Assembly: GCA_019637555.1 (NCBI GenBank)
Contig: JAHBVK010000007.1
Span: 62,001 to 126,000, forward strand
DNA length: 64,000 bases
From: Anaerolineae bacterium
GTDB taxonomy: Bacteria; Chloroflexota; Anaerolineae; Aggregatilineales; UBA2796
Direction: 5' to 3'
The notes beneath the pieces are model-generated. The model did not search any database, was not told where the DNA came from, and was given only the letters and a program-made list of their open reading frames with translations. Each line of letters opens with the position of its first letter. The first letter of the stretch is position 1. Shown here in pieces: positions 27,239-36,100 of this stretch. A program made the position numbers and the translations under genes.

Positions 27239-27507
27239 CCTCGCCTCCTCACTCATTTGTCGTTCAATCCAAGCCGTTAGCTGGATGTTAACTCTTTTGA
27301 CGGAGATCACGCACATCTATCGCGCGCTCCACAGTGATAACGAAGAACACACCACGATGTCGTTGTGTCAAATCGCCGGGTACAGCACTGGCAAAGGTGA
27401 TCCTGCGCGCTAGTTCGACATTGCGCTACGCTTCTTGCTGCAATCTATAGAAGCCGTACATTCGTAGGATGGTGAATCTACTCATCTCGAATTGCAATAC
27501 TCGCGCT

Positions 27508-28758
27508 TCATGTTGATTTAGTCCACAGAGGATGTAGTGTGAGCCTTGCCAAATCGCCATCAACCGCTTCCCACTTACCGATCTGCATCAAGCGAGGACG
27601 ACCTTCACGACCTTCTCGTGCTAGCAGTGCTACCAGCGGCAGTCGATCTACTAAGCCGCTGTGGATGATCTCCTGTCCAATAGTGGGGTGAGCGCGACGG
27701 ACTGCCATACCAAAGGCGGTACGCAGCCTCAGCGGATCACTAGAACCACGAAATGCCCACAGTAGCCCCGGTTTTGCTTCCGATGTGATTGCTGCCCACA
27801 TCTCTGCCGACTCATCGAAGCGAACTTCATCAATGATTAACCATGCGGGTTTGCGCTCTACGGCTGCCGAGATCTGCTGTGCGAATGTTTTCTCGCGCTG
27901 CGCGTGCAGTGACTGTGCGCCTTCCGGTAGCGCCAACTCAGCCGCCCGTTCTACCACCATGATCGATATTGAAGGCAGTTCCCGCAGCAGTGCGCCGAGT
28001 AGGGTTGTTTTGCCAGCGCCTGCATCTCCGGCGATCATCAGCCCGCGTCCAGCAGCCAGATGATCGCGAAGGATCGTCGCCGCCTGCTCATTCAACGTTC
28101 CCCCCACAATCAATTGATTAAGAGTCAACTGCTCTGTAGGATGCACGCGAATGGTGATTTGCGGTGGCTGTGCAGGCGATAAAGCGAGGAGGCTCAAGCG
28201 GATTCGGCGGTAAGCGACGATCATTCCAGTCTCGATAAAAGGATCACGCTTCAGGTCGTAACCCAGTTGATTGAGGATGCCGCGAAAAACACGCTCTAAA
28301 TGGGAACTGTCGTCGAATTTAACATCCGTTAGTATCGATTCTCCGGAGCTTGAGCGGGAAAACACTTCCAACGCGCTGCGAATATCGATTTCCGTCAGAG
28401 TCGGTTCGTCAAATAATGGGCGCAGTGGACCGAACTCGAACAGATTGCGATACGCTGCATCTACCAGCCTGATGCGCTCCTGCCGACTCAGCAGCATCGA
28501 ATCAGTGGAGATTAAGTAGTTCAGCATCTCGCGCAGCAGATCGCGACGCTCCACCTCTGACATGCCGTTCAGCAGATCAGTGCGTCCTTCTGTCTCTGCA
28601 AAGAATTGCGTCTCCAGTTTTTCCCGCAATCCTGCCTCGGTAAAGCGTGTGGTGGGATTGCGACGAGGGAGTGGATTGTCGTTACTGTTACCGTTGTTAG
28701 CCATAACCATCGTATCGCTATCATCGTTAATGCGCCTGATCCTGTCAATGTTCACCAT
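27508..28758 (-). CDS. CpaF/TadA-like secretion ATPase, solitary
   Basis: This 416-residue protein has a CpaF-like N-terminal domain (RLVDAAYRNLFEFGPLRPLF, LTEIDI) and a RecA-fold motor with Walker A AGDAGAGKTT, VVERAAEL, a Walker B-like WLIIDEVRFDES, and an arginine-containing tail. These drive type II/IV pili or Tad fibres by ATP hydrolysis at the inner membrane. No other pilus gene (TadB, TadC, prepilin, peptidase) is adjacent, so its partner is elsewhere or it has a different use. Similarity to the usual CpaF core is looser than normal (GSSDP rather than the typical GSLST-type region). Confidence 0.75.
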   Translation of the reverse strand: MVNIDRIRRINDDSDTMVMANNGNSNDNPLPRRNPTTRFTEAGLREKLETQFFAETEGRTDLLNGMSEVERRDLLREMLNYLISTDSMLLSRQERIRLVDAAYRNLFEFGPLRPLFDEPTLTEIDIRSALEVFSRSSSGESILTDVKFDDSSHLERVFRGILNQLGYDLKRDPFIETGMIVAYRRIRLSLLALSPAQPPQITIRVHPTEQLTLNQLIVGGTLNEQAATILRDHLAAGRGLMIAGDAGAGKTTLLGALLRELPSISIMVVERAAELALPEGAQSLHAQREKTFAQQISAAVERKPAWLIIDEVRFDESAEMWAAITSEAKPGLLWAFRGSSDPLRLRTAFGMAVRRAHPTIGQEIIHSGLVDRLPLVALLAREGREGRPRLMQIGKWEAVDGDLARLTLHPLWTKST

Positions 28759-28833
28759 TCTAGCATGGCGAATCGACGTGGTATACTCACAGGCTGCTTA
28801 ACCTCCGCTTAAACTATTGATGGAAAACACAGC

Positions 28834-29823
28834 ATGAGCATGGAGATCGTCGTTACTGGCTCGATTGCCTACGATTATTTGATGCGCTTCCCCGGTAAGT
28901 TCCGCGAACATCTCTTAGCCGAAAATCTCGCGCACATCAGTGTAAGTTTTCTGGTTGATCATATGACGCGGCACTACGGCGGAAACGGCGCAGCGATCTC
29001 GTATTCGATGGCACTGCTTGGCTTGCGTCCACGCCTGATGGCGACGGCTGGTAAAGATTTCACTGACTATCGTGATTGGTTGGAGACAGCGGGCGTTAAT
29101 ACAGCATCCGTGCAGGTGTTGGAAGATGTTTTCACGGCTTCTTTCTTTGCCAACACCGACGAGGAGAACAATCAGATCGCATCCTTTTACGGCGGTGCAA
29201 TGTTCCGTGCCCATGAGTTCACGCTGGAACAGACCGTTCCGATCAAGCCTGACTATGTAGTGATCGCACCTAACGACCCCGCGGCGATGCATCTGCTTGC
29301 TGCGGAATGTCATCAGCGCGGCATCCCCTTTATGTTCGATCCTAGCCAGCAGTTGCCACGCCTGAACCCCGATGAGGTGATCTACAACATCGAACGCTGC
29401 CACACACTGATCGTCAATGAGTACGAGTGGGGCATGATCACAGCGAAGACGGGCTTAAGTGTGGTCGATGCTCTCAAGCGCGTCAAAGTGCTGATCCGTA
29501 CTCTTGGTAAAAAAGGTGCGGAAATTTACGCCAATGGCGAGCATTACTTCATCCCTGTGTTCCCCGTCCCCGACGATCAGATCGCTGATCCAACTGGTGT
29601 GGGCGATGCCTTCCGATCCGGTGTGCTTTGTGGCATGGCACACGGCTGGTCATGGGAAATTACCGGACGGGTAGCCTCACTGTGCGCAGCTTACGTGTTG
29701 GAAAAGGTCGGCACACAGGGGCATCGCTATACGCCACAGCAGTTTGTGGAACGATTCCGCAGCGAATTTGACGATGAAGGGGCGCTTGATTCACTGGTCA
29801 AGCCACATCCGGCAGCGGTCTGA
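28834..29823 (+). CDS. PfkB-family sugar/nucleoside kinase
   Basis: This 329-residue kinase has the N-terminal strand VVTGSIAYDYLMRF, the glycine region YGGNGAAISYSMALLG and the C-terminal PfkB signature DPTGVGDAFRSGVLCGM, in which Asp is the catalytic base. Members phosphorylate sugars or nucleosides (ribokinase, adenosine kinase, fructokinase). The N-terminal lid pattern is closest to adenosine kinase-like proteins, but the substrate is not proven. It stands alone, divergent from the CpaF-like gene. Confidence 0.85.
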   Translation: MSMEIVVTGSIAYDYLMRFPGKFREHLLAENLAHISVSFLVDHMTRHYGGNGAAISYSMALLGLRPRLMATAGKDFTDYRDWLETAGVNTASVQVLEDVFTASFFANTDEENNQIASFYGGAMFRAHEFTLEQTVPIKPDYVVIAPNDPAAMHLLAAECHQRGIPFMFDPSQQLPRLNPDEVIYNIERCHTLIVNEYEWGMITAKTGLSVVDALKRVKVLIRTLGKKGAEIYANGEHYFIPVFPVPDDQIADPTGVGDAFRSGVLCGMAHGWSWEITGRVASLCAAYVLEKVGTQGHRYTPQQFVERFRSEFDDEGALDSLVKPHPAAV

Positions 29824-30028
29824 TCATCGCTGCAAGCAGTTGGCAACAGCCGCAAATTGAGGAGTTACGCTCGTTACTCGTTATCTGCTTTAGCTCTGCT
29901 AGGTTCGACAATGCTTGGACGCGAATTATGCCATCAGCTTGCCGATCTCTGAACTTTCCCAAACGCTGGACTTTCGCTTAGAACTACGGCATAGTTTAGA
30001 GGATGTAGTGATAAGGACGCGATAAAGA

Positions 30029-31441
30029 ATGTCTGATGATCCGTTAAAAGGAAAAACGGCACTAATCTTAGGTTTTGCGCGGCAGGGACAAGCGCTGGCA
30101 CGGTGGCTGCCCAACATTGGAGCGAAGGTGATCGTCTCTGATAAGCGCAACCTTGGCGAATTAGCTGATGCAATGCTCGATTTTCTGCATAGTCCGGTTT
30201 CCTTTGCTCTCGGCGGACACCCACTCGAACTGTTGGATGAGGCGGATGTGCTGTTCCTCAGTGGTGGTGTTGATCCCAATATTACGATTTGTCGGGAGGC
30301 TGTCGAGCGCAGCATCCCGTTAACTAATGATGCACAGGCTTTCCTCGAACGGTGCGCCGCCCCGGTGATCGGCATCACGGGCAGTGCAGGCAAGACCACT
30401 ACCACCACTCTCGTCGGCAGGATGGCGCAAGCCGCAGGCATGAAAACATGGGTCGGCGGCAACATTGGCGATCCGCTGGTGGACGATCTGGATCAGATCG
30501 ATGATGGTGATACGGTAGTGATGGAACTTTCCAGCTTCCAGCTCGAACTGATGACGCGCAGTCCACAAGTCGCTTGCGTGCTCAACGTCACGCCGAATCA
30601 TCTGGATCGGCATGGATCGATGCAGGCATACATGGATGCTAAAGCGCAGATCTTCTTGCATCAAAATCCAGAAGACATCGCCATCTTCGGCATGGACGAT
30701 CCGGGATCGAGCGCGTTGGCGGCACAAGCGCCCGGTCGCGTTGGCTACTTCAGTATGCGCCAGATGGTTACAGACGGTGCTTTCTTAGCCGGTCAGCGAT
30801 TGATGGTAGTTGGTGAGTGCTCACCTGATCGCGCTCCGCATACGGTCTGTACGCGCGACGAAATTCGGCTGCGCGGCGATCACAACGTCAGTAACGTTCT
30901 GGCGGCAATCGCAATAGCAGGTGCAGCGGGCGTTCCGGTACCCGCAATGCGTGAGGTAATTCGCGGCTTCAGCGGCGTACCTCATCGCCTAGAAGAAGTG
31001 CGTACGGTCGATGGCGTCACTTACATTAACGACAGCATTGCCACCGCTCCGGAGCGCGTCATTGCGGCGATCAAGAGTTTTAAGGAACCGCTGATCCTGT
31101 TAGCTGGCGGACGCGACAAGAAACTGCCGTGGGCGGAACTCGCTGCACTGATCGCACGTCGCTGCCGCTTCCTGCTGACCTTTGGCGAGTTCGGTAACAC
31201 CATCGCGGAGTATGCGCGGGCGGCTGGCTTGTTTGGTGGCGTGTTGGAAGGCGTAGAGAACGTCCCGACGCTCGATGAAGCAGTCAAGCGCGCCGCCGAG
31301 ATCGCCCGATCTGGTGACGTGGTGCTGCTCAGTCCGGGTTGCACCAGTTACGATGCATATGAGGATTTCCAGCAGCGCGGCGAACACTTCCGAGAACTAG
31401 TACAGGCGCTAGAAGAACGGGATCGCGGCGTCAAGCGCTAA
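30029..31441 (+). CDS. murD: UDP-N-acetylmuramoylalanine--D-glutamate ligase MurD
   Basis: This 470-residue Mur ligase has an N-terminal Rossmann-like domain (LILGFARQGQALARWL), the ATP loop GITGSAGKTTTT, the central ELSSFQLE and NVTPNHLDRHG motifs, and the C-terminal YINDSIATAPE and LLSPGCTSYD, all typical of MurD. It adds D-Glu to UDP-MurNAc-L-Ala in peptidoglycan synthesis, in the cytoplasm. It lies alone, not in the usual dcw cluster. A palindrome and a strong terminator follow at 31451-31526, separating it from the convergent greA. Confidence 0.95.
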   Translation: MSDDPLKGKTALILGFARQGQALARWLPNIGAKVIVSDKRNLGELADAMLDFLHSPVSFALGGHPLELLDEADVLFLSGGVDPNITICREAVERSIPLTNDAQAFLERCAAPVIGITGSAGKTTTTTLVGRMAQAAGMKTWVGGNIGDPLVDDLDQIDDGDTVVMELSSFQLELMTRSPQVACVLNVTPNHLDRHGSMQAYMDAKAQIFLHQNPEDIAIFGMDDPGSSALAAQAPGRVGYFSMRQMVTDGAFLAGQRLMVVGECSPDRAPHTVCTRDEIRLRGDHNVSNVLAAIAIAGAAGVPVPAMREVIRGFSGVPHRLEEVRTVDGVTYINDSIATAPERVIAAIKSFKEPLILLAGGRDKKLPWAELAALIARRCRFLLTFGEFGNTIAEYARAAGLFGGVLEGVENVPTLDEAVKRAAEIARSGDVVLLSPGCTSYDAYEDFQQRGEHFRELVQALEERDRGVKR

Positions 31442-31450
31442 CAATAAAAG

Positions 31451-31474
31451 AGGGTGGGTTTATAAACCCACCCT
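31451..31474. repeat. Perfect 24-bp palindrome, member of an intergenic repeat family
   Basis: AGGGTGGGTTTA and its exact complement TAAACCCACCCT abut, giving a perfect palindrome between murD and greA. It shares the GGTT-loop-AACC core with palindromes at 31495, 39298, 41455 and 52959. Confidence 0.7.
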
Positions 31475-31494
31475 ACATGACATTATGAAGCTGT

Positions 31495-31526
31495 AAGGGC
31501 AGGTTCGCAAACCTGCCCTTTTTTCT
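31495..31526. terminator. Bidirectional terminator between murD and greA
   Basis: AAGGGCAGGTT (31495-31505) and AACCTGCCCTT (31510-31520) form an 11-bp stem with a CGCA loop and a T-tract (TTTTCTTT). Both convergent genes end on either side of it. The same GGGCAGGTT arm recurs at 52959. Confidence 0.9.
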
Positions 31527-31529
31527 TTC

Positions 31530-32009
31530 TTAGGTCGCCTTCTTGATCGCCTTGATCTTGAAGGTCAGTGCGCCCGCCGGAGCTTGCACCTGCACTTTAT
31601 CGCCTACCTTATGACCGAGCAGCGCCGATCCTAGCGGACTCTCGTTGGAGATTTTGCCTTCCTTCGGGTTCGCTTCCGCTGCTCCGACGATGGTGAATGT
31701 TTCCGGCGATTCGCCATCTTCCTGTACCGTCACTTCTACACCAACACGCACCATATTCGGCTTGTTGCTTTCCGTATCAGGGACGACGGTAGCGCTGCGC
31801 AGCAAGGTCTCCAGATAGTTGATGCGCCCTTCCAGAAACGCCTGCTGCTCTTTGGCATCATGATAATCGGCGTTTTCCGAAAGGTCGCCCATCGAAATTG
31901 CTTCTTTCAGGCGCGCCGCTAGTTCAGGGCGCTTCACCTGTTTCAATTCAGTTAATTCGCGCCGCAATTCCGCCGCGCCAGATTCCGTGAGAAATTGTCC
32001 TTCAGTCAT
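31530..32009 (-). CDS. greA: Transcription elongation factor GreA
   Basis: This 159-residue protein has an N-terminal coiled coil (GAAELRRELTELKQVKRPEL) with the tip motif MGDLSENADYHDAK, whose acidic residues act in RNA polymerase-mediated RNA cleavage. A C-terminal FKBP-like domain carries VGAAEANPKEGKISNESPLG. It rescues backtracked polymerase. Length and order match GreA exactly. The terminator at 31495 lies just downstream; tRNA-Cys lies upstream on the other strand. Confidence 0.96.
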   Translation of the reverse strand: MTEGQFLTESGAAELRRELTELKQVKRPELAARLKEAISMGDLSENADYHDAKEQQAFLEGRINYLETLLRSATVVPDTESNKPNMVRVGVEVTVQEDGESPETFTIVGAAEANPKEGKISNESPLGSALLGHKVGDKVQVQAPAGALTFKIKAIKKAT

Positions 32010-32127
32010 AACTGCCTCATTGAACGTAATCTATATTCAGGCTAAAAGAAAACAAAGCAACGGTCAAGGTCAAATTGCCCACCGTTGACACACTATGGGT
32101 GATCATGTAAACTTCTGTTCCTTGTAC

Positions 32128-32198
32128 GGCGTCGTGGCCAAGTGGTAAGGCAAGGGTCTGCAAAACCCTCACCGCGGGTTCGAATCCCGCCGACGCCT
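32128..32198 (+). tRNA. trnC: tRNA-Cys (GCA)
   Basis: The acceptor arms GGCGTCG (32128-32134) and CGACGCC (32191-32197) pair fully. The anticodon stem AGGGT/ACCCT encloses loop CTGCAAA with anticodon GCA. The T-arm GCGGGTTCGAATCCCGC is intact, and U73 is the Cys discriminator. CCA is not encoded. No integrase or attachment repeat is seen beside it. Confidence 0.97.
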
Positions 32199-32244
32199 TT
32201 TTTGCTGCCTGCTCGTCGCCCTTAGCGGAATAGCTTGCAAAAGC

Positions 32245-32976
32245 TTAGGGCTTTTCCTCATCCTCATCCAGCGCCGTGAAGCGCATAAAAGCCTGTTCTT
32301 CGGGACTCATATCTTCTGGATACTCCGTATCGTCGTGCGCTTTGAGGATGCGATAACCCTCTTTGATGTAGCTGCGAATCGTGTGCGGGCTGACGCCCAT
32401 TTCATCCGCTGCCAACTGCGCCGACATCCCTTCGATCACGCATAGCCACAACGCCTGCCTGATCCGCTCGGTCATCTCTGGATATTCGCGTTCTTTGGGC
32501 AGTAGTTTGGCATCTTGCAAGCGCACATCATAGGGATCGTGATTCATGCGCTCCACCGCCCGTGTCACCGTCAGATCGTGTTCGTAGGCATATACTAGGG
32601 CGCCGACTACATGAACACCGACTTCCTCTCGCAGCATGTAACCTTTCACACCTGCATCCAGCGCTGCCGAGACGAAGTGTGGTTCCATACGCCGCGCCAG
32701 ACACACCACAGCTAGGTCTTTGATCCGTTTGTGCAGCTTCTTCACGCCGTCTCGGAGCGCTTCTGGTGTCGGGTATAGATCGGGATCGAGCACGGCGACA
32801 TCTGGATACTCCACTTCCGCCAGCCGATCCAGCTTACTGAACGCTTCTTCCAAGCTCTTTGATAAGATTGAGATGCGCGCGCGACGATCCCATGCCACGT
32901 AGCTGTTGAGTGCACGCAGCGCGTAGAAATCGGGATCGATGATCACTACCTTCAAATTCAGCAGTTTTTTGCTCAT
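32245..32976 (-). CDS. LuxR-type response regulator with altered receiver
   Basis: This 243-residue protein has a receiver-like domain (about 8-125), with VVIIDPDF and VAVLDPDLYPT placing the acidic residues, and a C-terminal HTH (about 175-225; LAADEMGVSPHTIRSYIKEGY). The usual conserved Lys of the receiver is replaced, since the region reads GYMLREEVG where NarL-type proteins have LLK. Phosphorylation-driven switching may therefore be weak or absent. It ends in an acidic tail (DEDEEKP). No histidine kinase is adjacent. It is divergent from the alpha-2-macroglobulin gene, which could be its target, but no binding site is visible. Confidence 0.8.
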   Translation of the reverse strand: MSKKLLNLKVVIIDPDFYALRALNSYVAWDRRARISILSKSLEEAFSKLDRLAEVEYPDVAVLDPDLYPTPEALRDGVKKLHKRIKDLAVVCLARRMEPHFVSAALDAGVKGYMLREEVGVHVVGALVYAYEHDLTVTRAVERMNHDPYDVRLQDAKLLPKEREYPEMTERIRQALWLCVIEGMSAQLAADEMGVSPHTIRSYIKEGYRILKAHDDTEYPEDMSPEEQAFMRFTALDEDEEKP

Positions 32977-33122
32977 GGGCGCGCATCCTCTGCCTTTGGT
33001 TGTCGGTGTCCATTAGGGCAAAAATACATTCCACAAATTATACCAAATGTGATGGAACAAAAATCGCCCGTTCATCGTCACAAGTCATAATGATATGGAA
33101 CTATGCACCAAAGTGAGGCTTT

Positions 33123-36100
33123 ATGCGCCGACACATTCGCCTATCACTGTTATTACTGGTCATTTTAGGTTTAGCCATTTCTAGTGCCAACGTGCGTGTG
33201 CGCGGGCAAGACGATCAGGGAACGCTGACGCCGGGGATCCTCTCCAGCTTCCCCGCCCAGCGTGAGGTGATCGGTCCCGACGCCACCATTCAAATTACTT
33301 TCAATCAGCCGATGGACAAGCAGAGCATCGAATCCGCGCTGCTGATCGATCCACGCGTAGAGGGGACACTGAGTTGGAAGGATGACTCAACGCTGATCTT
33401 TGATCCGGCGGGACCGCTAACGCGTGGTGGAGAATACCTGATCAGCGTCGCGCCGGAAGCTAAAACGGCGTCGGGTGTGGAATTGGGCGAACGCTTCAAC
33501 CTCGATTTCTCCATCGCGCCGAATCTGAGCGTGCAGCAGGTGATCCCCGCGCCGGACGCTACTGAGATCGACGCGCGCGCCGCTGTCACAGTGATTTTTG
33601 ATCGTCCAGTTGTGCCAGTCGTCACCACTGGCGATCAGAGCAACTTGCCGCAGCCGTTGACCTTCGAGCCAGCGATTGAGGGTACAGGGGAGTGGGTGGG
33701 CACGGCGATCTACACCTTCCGTCCGAACACCGCGTGGGCAGGCAGCACCACCTATACCGCTACCGTGCGGAGCGATCTCACCGATGTAGACGGCAGTCCG
33801 ATGACTGGCGCATATTCGTGGAAGTTCAGTACCGGCGCGCCCCGCTTACTGTACACCTACCCCAGTGCAGATCAATCGCTAGTGGAGCTAGAGTCCGTCA
33901 TCCAGATCACCTTCAATCAACCGATGGATGTGGATAGCACCAGAGCCGCCTTCACGGTACGCAATACGCAAAACGGCGCGGACGTGGCAGGCTCGATCAT
34001 CTTCAGCGACGACAAGACGACGCTCACCTTCACGCCTGCCTCCAAGCTGGCACTGGCAACCACCTATCAAGTGGAGATCACAGGAGCAGCCAAATCTGCG
34101 ACTGGTGAAGCGGTGTTGGTCAATCCGCAGGCTTACGTGTTTAGCACGCCGCCATTTCCGGCGGTAGTGAGTACCAATCCCACCAATGGAGCGCTGGTGC
34201 AGCCGGGTGCTGGTGTGATGATCCAGTACAATACCAACATGGATGCTAGTTCCTTCGCGGGCAAAGTCCATATTACGCCGGAGCCGAAGACATTCCAGAT
34301 CTACGGTGGACAGTACACACAGATCAATTTCCTGTCTCAACCTGCCACTACCTACACCATTACCATTGATGCAGGCGTGAAGGACATTTACGGCAATGTG
34401 ATCGATCAGCCTTTCGTGATCACTTTCACCACCACCGATGCTCCTCCCGAAGTCGCACTAGGAGCGCGCGATGTCGTCAATGTGACAAGCGCCTACCGAC
34501 CCGAAACGGTGGTACAAGCTGCTGCCATCAACGTCAGCCAAGTGATCATGAATGTGACCGCGCTGGAGTTCAACGAACTGCTGTCGCTGCCATGGAGCAG
34601 TGGTTATCTCGATCTTTATAACTACAACCCGCCGCGCGTTACCCGCACCGTGCAATTCCCCTTGAATGTGGATCGCAATGTGCGCGTAGATATGACCATC
34701 CCATTGAGTGGCGAAGCGGGCGTGCCAGTACCACCGGGTGCGTACTATCTCGACATCGGTGCGCCAGAAGTGGTACTGCGTACAGGCGGTCGTACCAATC
34801 GGATGCTGTGGCTGGTCACTACCGCCAATCTGACGGTCAAAGTCGCGCCGGGGCAGGTGCTGGTCTGGGCAACCGATCTCAAATCAGGTCAGCCGCTGAT
34901 CAATGTGGAAGTACAACTCTTTGACGAGTACGGACGTGTCAAGATCGGTTCGGCGCAGACAGACACTGATGGCATCGCTCGCTTCACCATTAGCACACAA
35001 AACGAGATGCTTTACGCTGCATATATGGCAGCGATCAACACCGGAGAAGCCTTCGCGCTGACCTCCACGCGCTGGACGAACGAACTCGAACCATATCAAT
35101 CGAACGTCAGCCTCGATGTGCCGATGCGCGAGAAAGTCTATCTGTATACCGATCAGCCGATCTACCGTCCGGGGCGTCCCGTCTACTTCAGAGGCTTGGC
35201 GCGCATTCAAGACGATGTGACTTTCAAGCAGCCGCCTTACAGCGATCTACGTGCCATCATCACTGATCCCAACGGGCAAGAGGTCTACAACAAAGTCCTC
35301 ACGTTGAACAATTTCGGCGGCTTCAGCGATCACTTCGATCTGCCGCAGGACGCCATGCTGGGGCAGTACTACCTGCGCGTAGATCACACCACGACAGAGC
35401 CGAATCTGCCGTTCGAGAACACGCTGTACTTCCAAGTCGCGGAATTTCGTCCACCCGAATTCCTGACAACCACCACCGCGGACAAAACCGAATATGCCGC
35501 TGGCGACACCATCAAAGTCAGCATTGACGGCAAGTTCCTATTCGGCGGCGCGGTCTCCGGCGGTCAGGTCAGTTGGACAGCAATTGCCAATCAAGGCTAC
35601 TTCAACTACACGGGTCCGGGTAATTACGATTTCGGTCAATTCGGCTGGTACTACTGGGACTGGGGCGGCGGTGGTTACGTCTATAACCGTCAGGTCGCCA
35701 CCGGTACTGGCGTGCTGGATGCCAACGGACAGTTACAGATCGAAGTGCCTGCCGATCTTGGCGACAATGCGACTACGCAGGACTTCACCATCGAAGCGAC
35801 GGTCACCGATGTCAGCAACCAGTCGATTAGCGGACGCACCACCGTCACCGTGCACCCTGCCGATTTCTACATCGGACTCGCGCCCAAAGTCTACGTCGGC
35901 AAAGCGGGCGAACCGCTGGACACCAACCTGATCACGGTCAATTGGAACAGCAGCGCCAAGCCGGATCAACTGCTGCATCTGAAGGCGACTCAGCGTAACT
36001 GGAAGCAGAATCCCGATACGCTGGAATGGGCGCTCGATGCTACCATCGTCGCTGAGCAGGACATCACGACGGGCGCGGATGGCAAGGGTGTGTTCACCTT

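Noticed and set aside
27317..27507. Gene in the gap between the ClC and CpaF-like genes
   Set aside because: Open frames are short, overlap known genes and show no coding pattern.
32100..32244. Integration site at tRNA-Cys
   Set aside because: There is no integrase, no repeat of the tRNA 3' end, and no foreign-looking gene near it.
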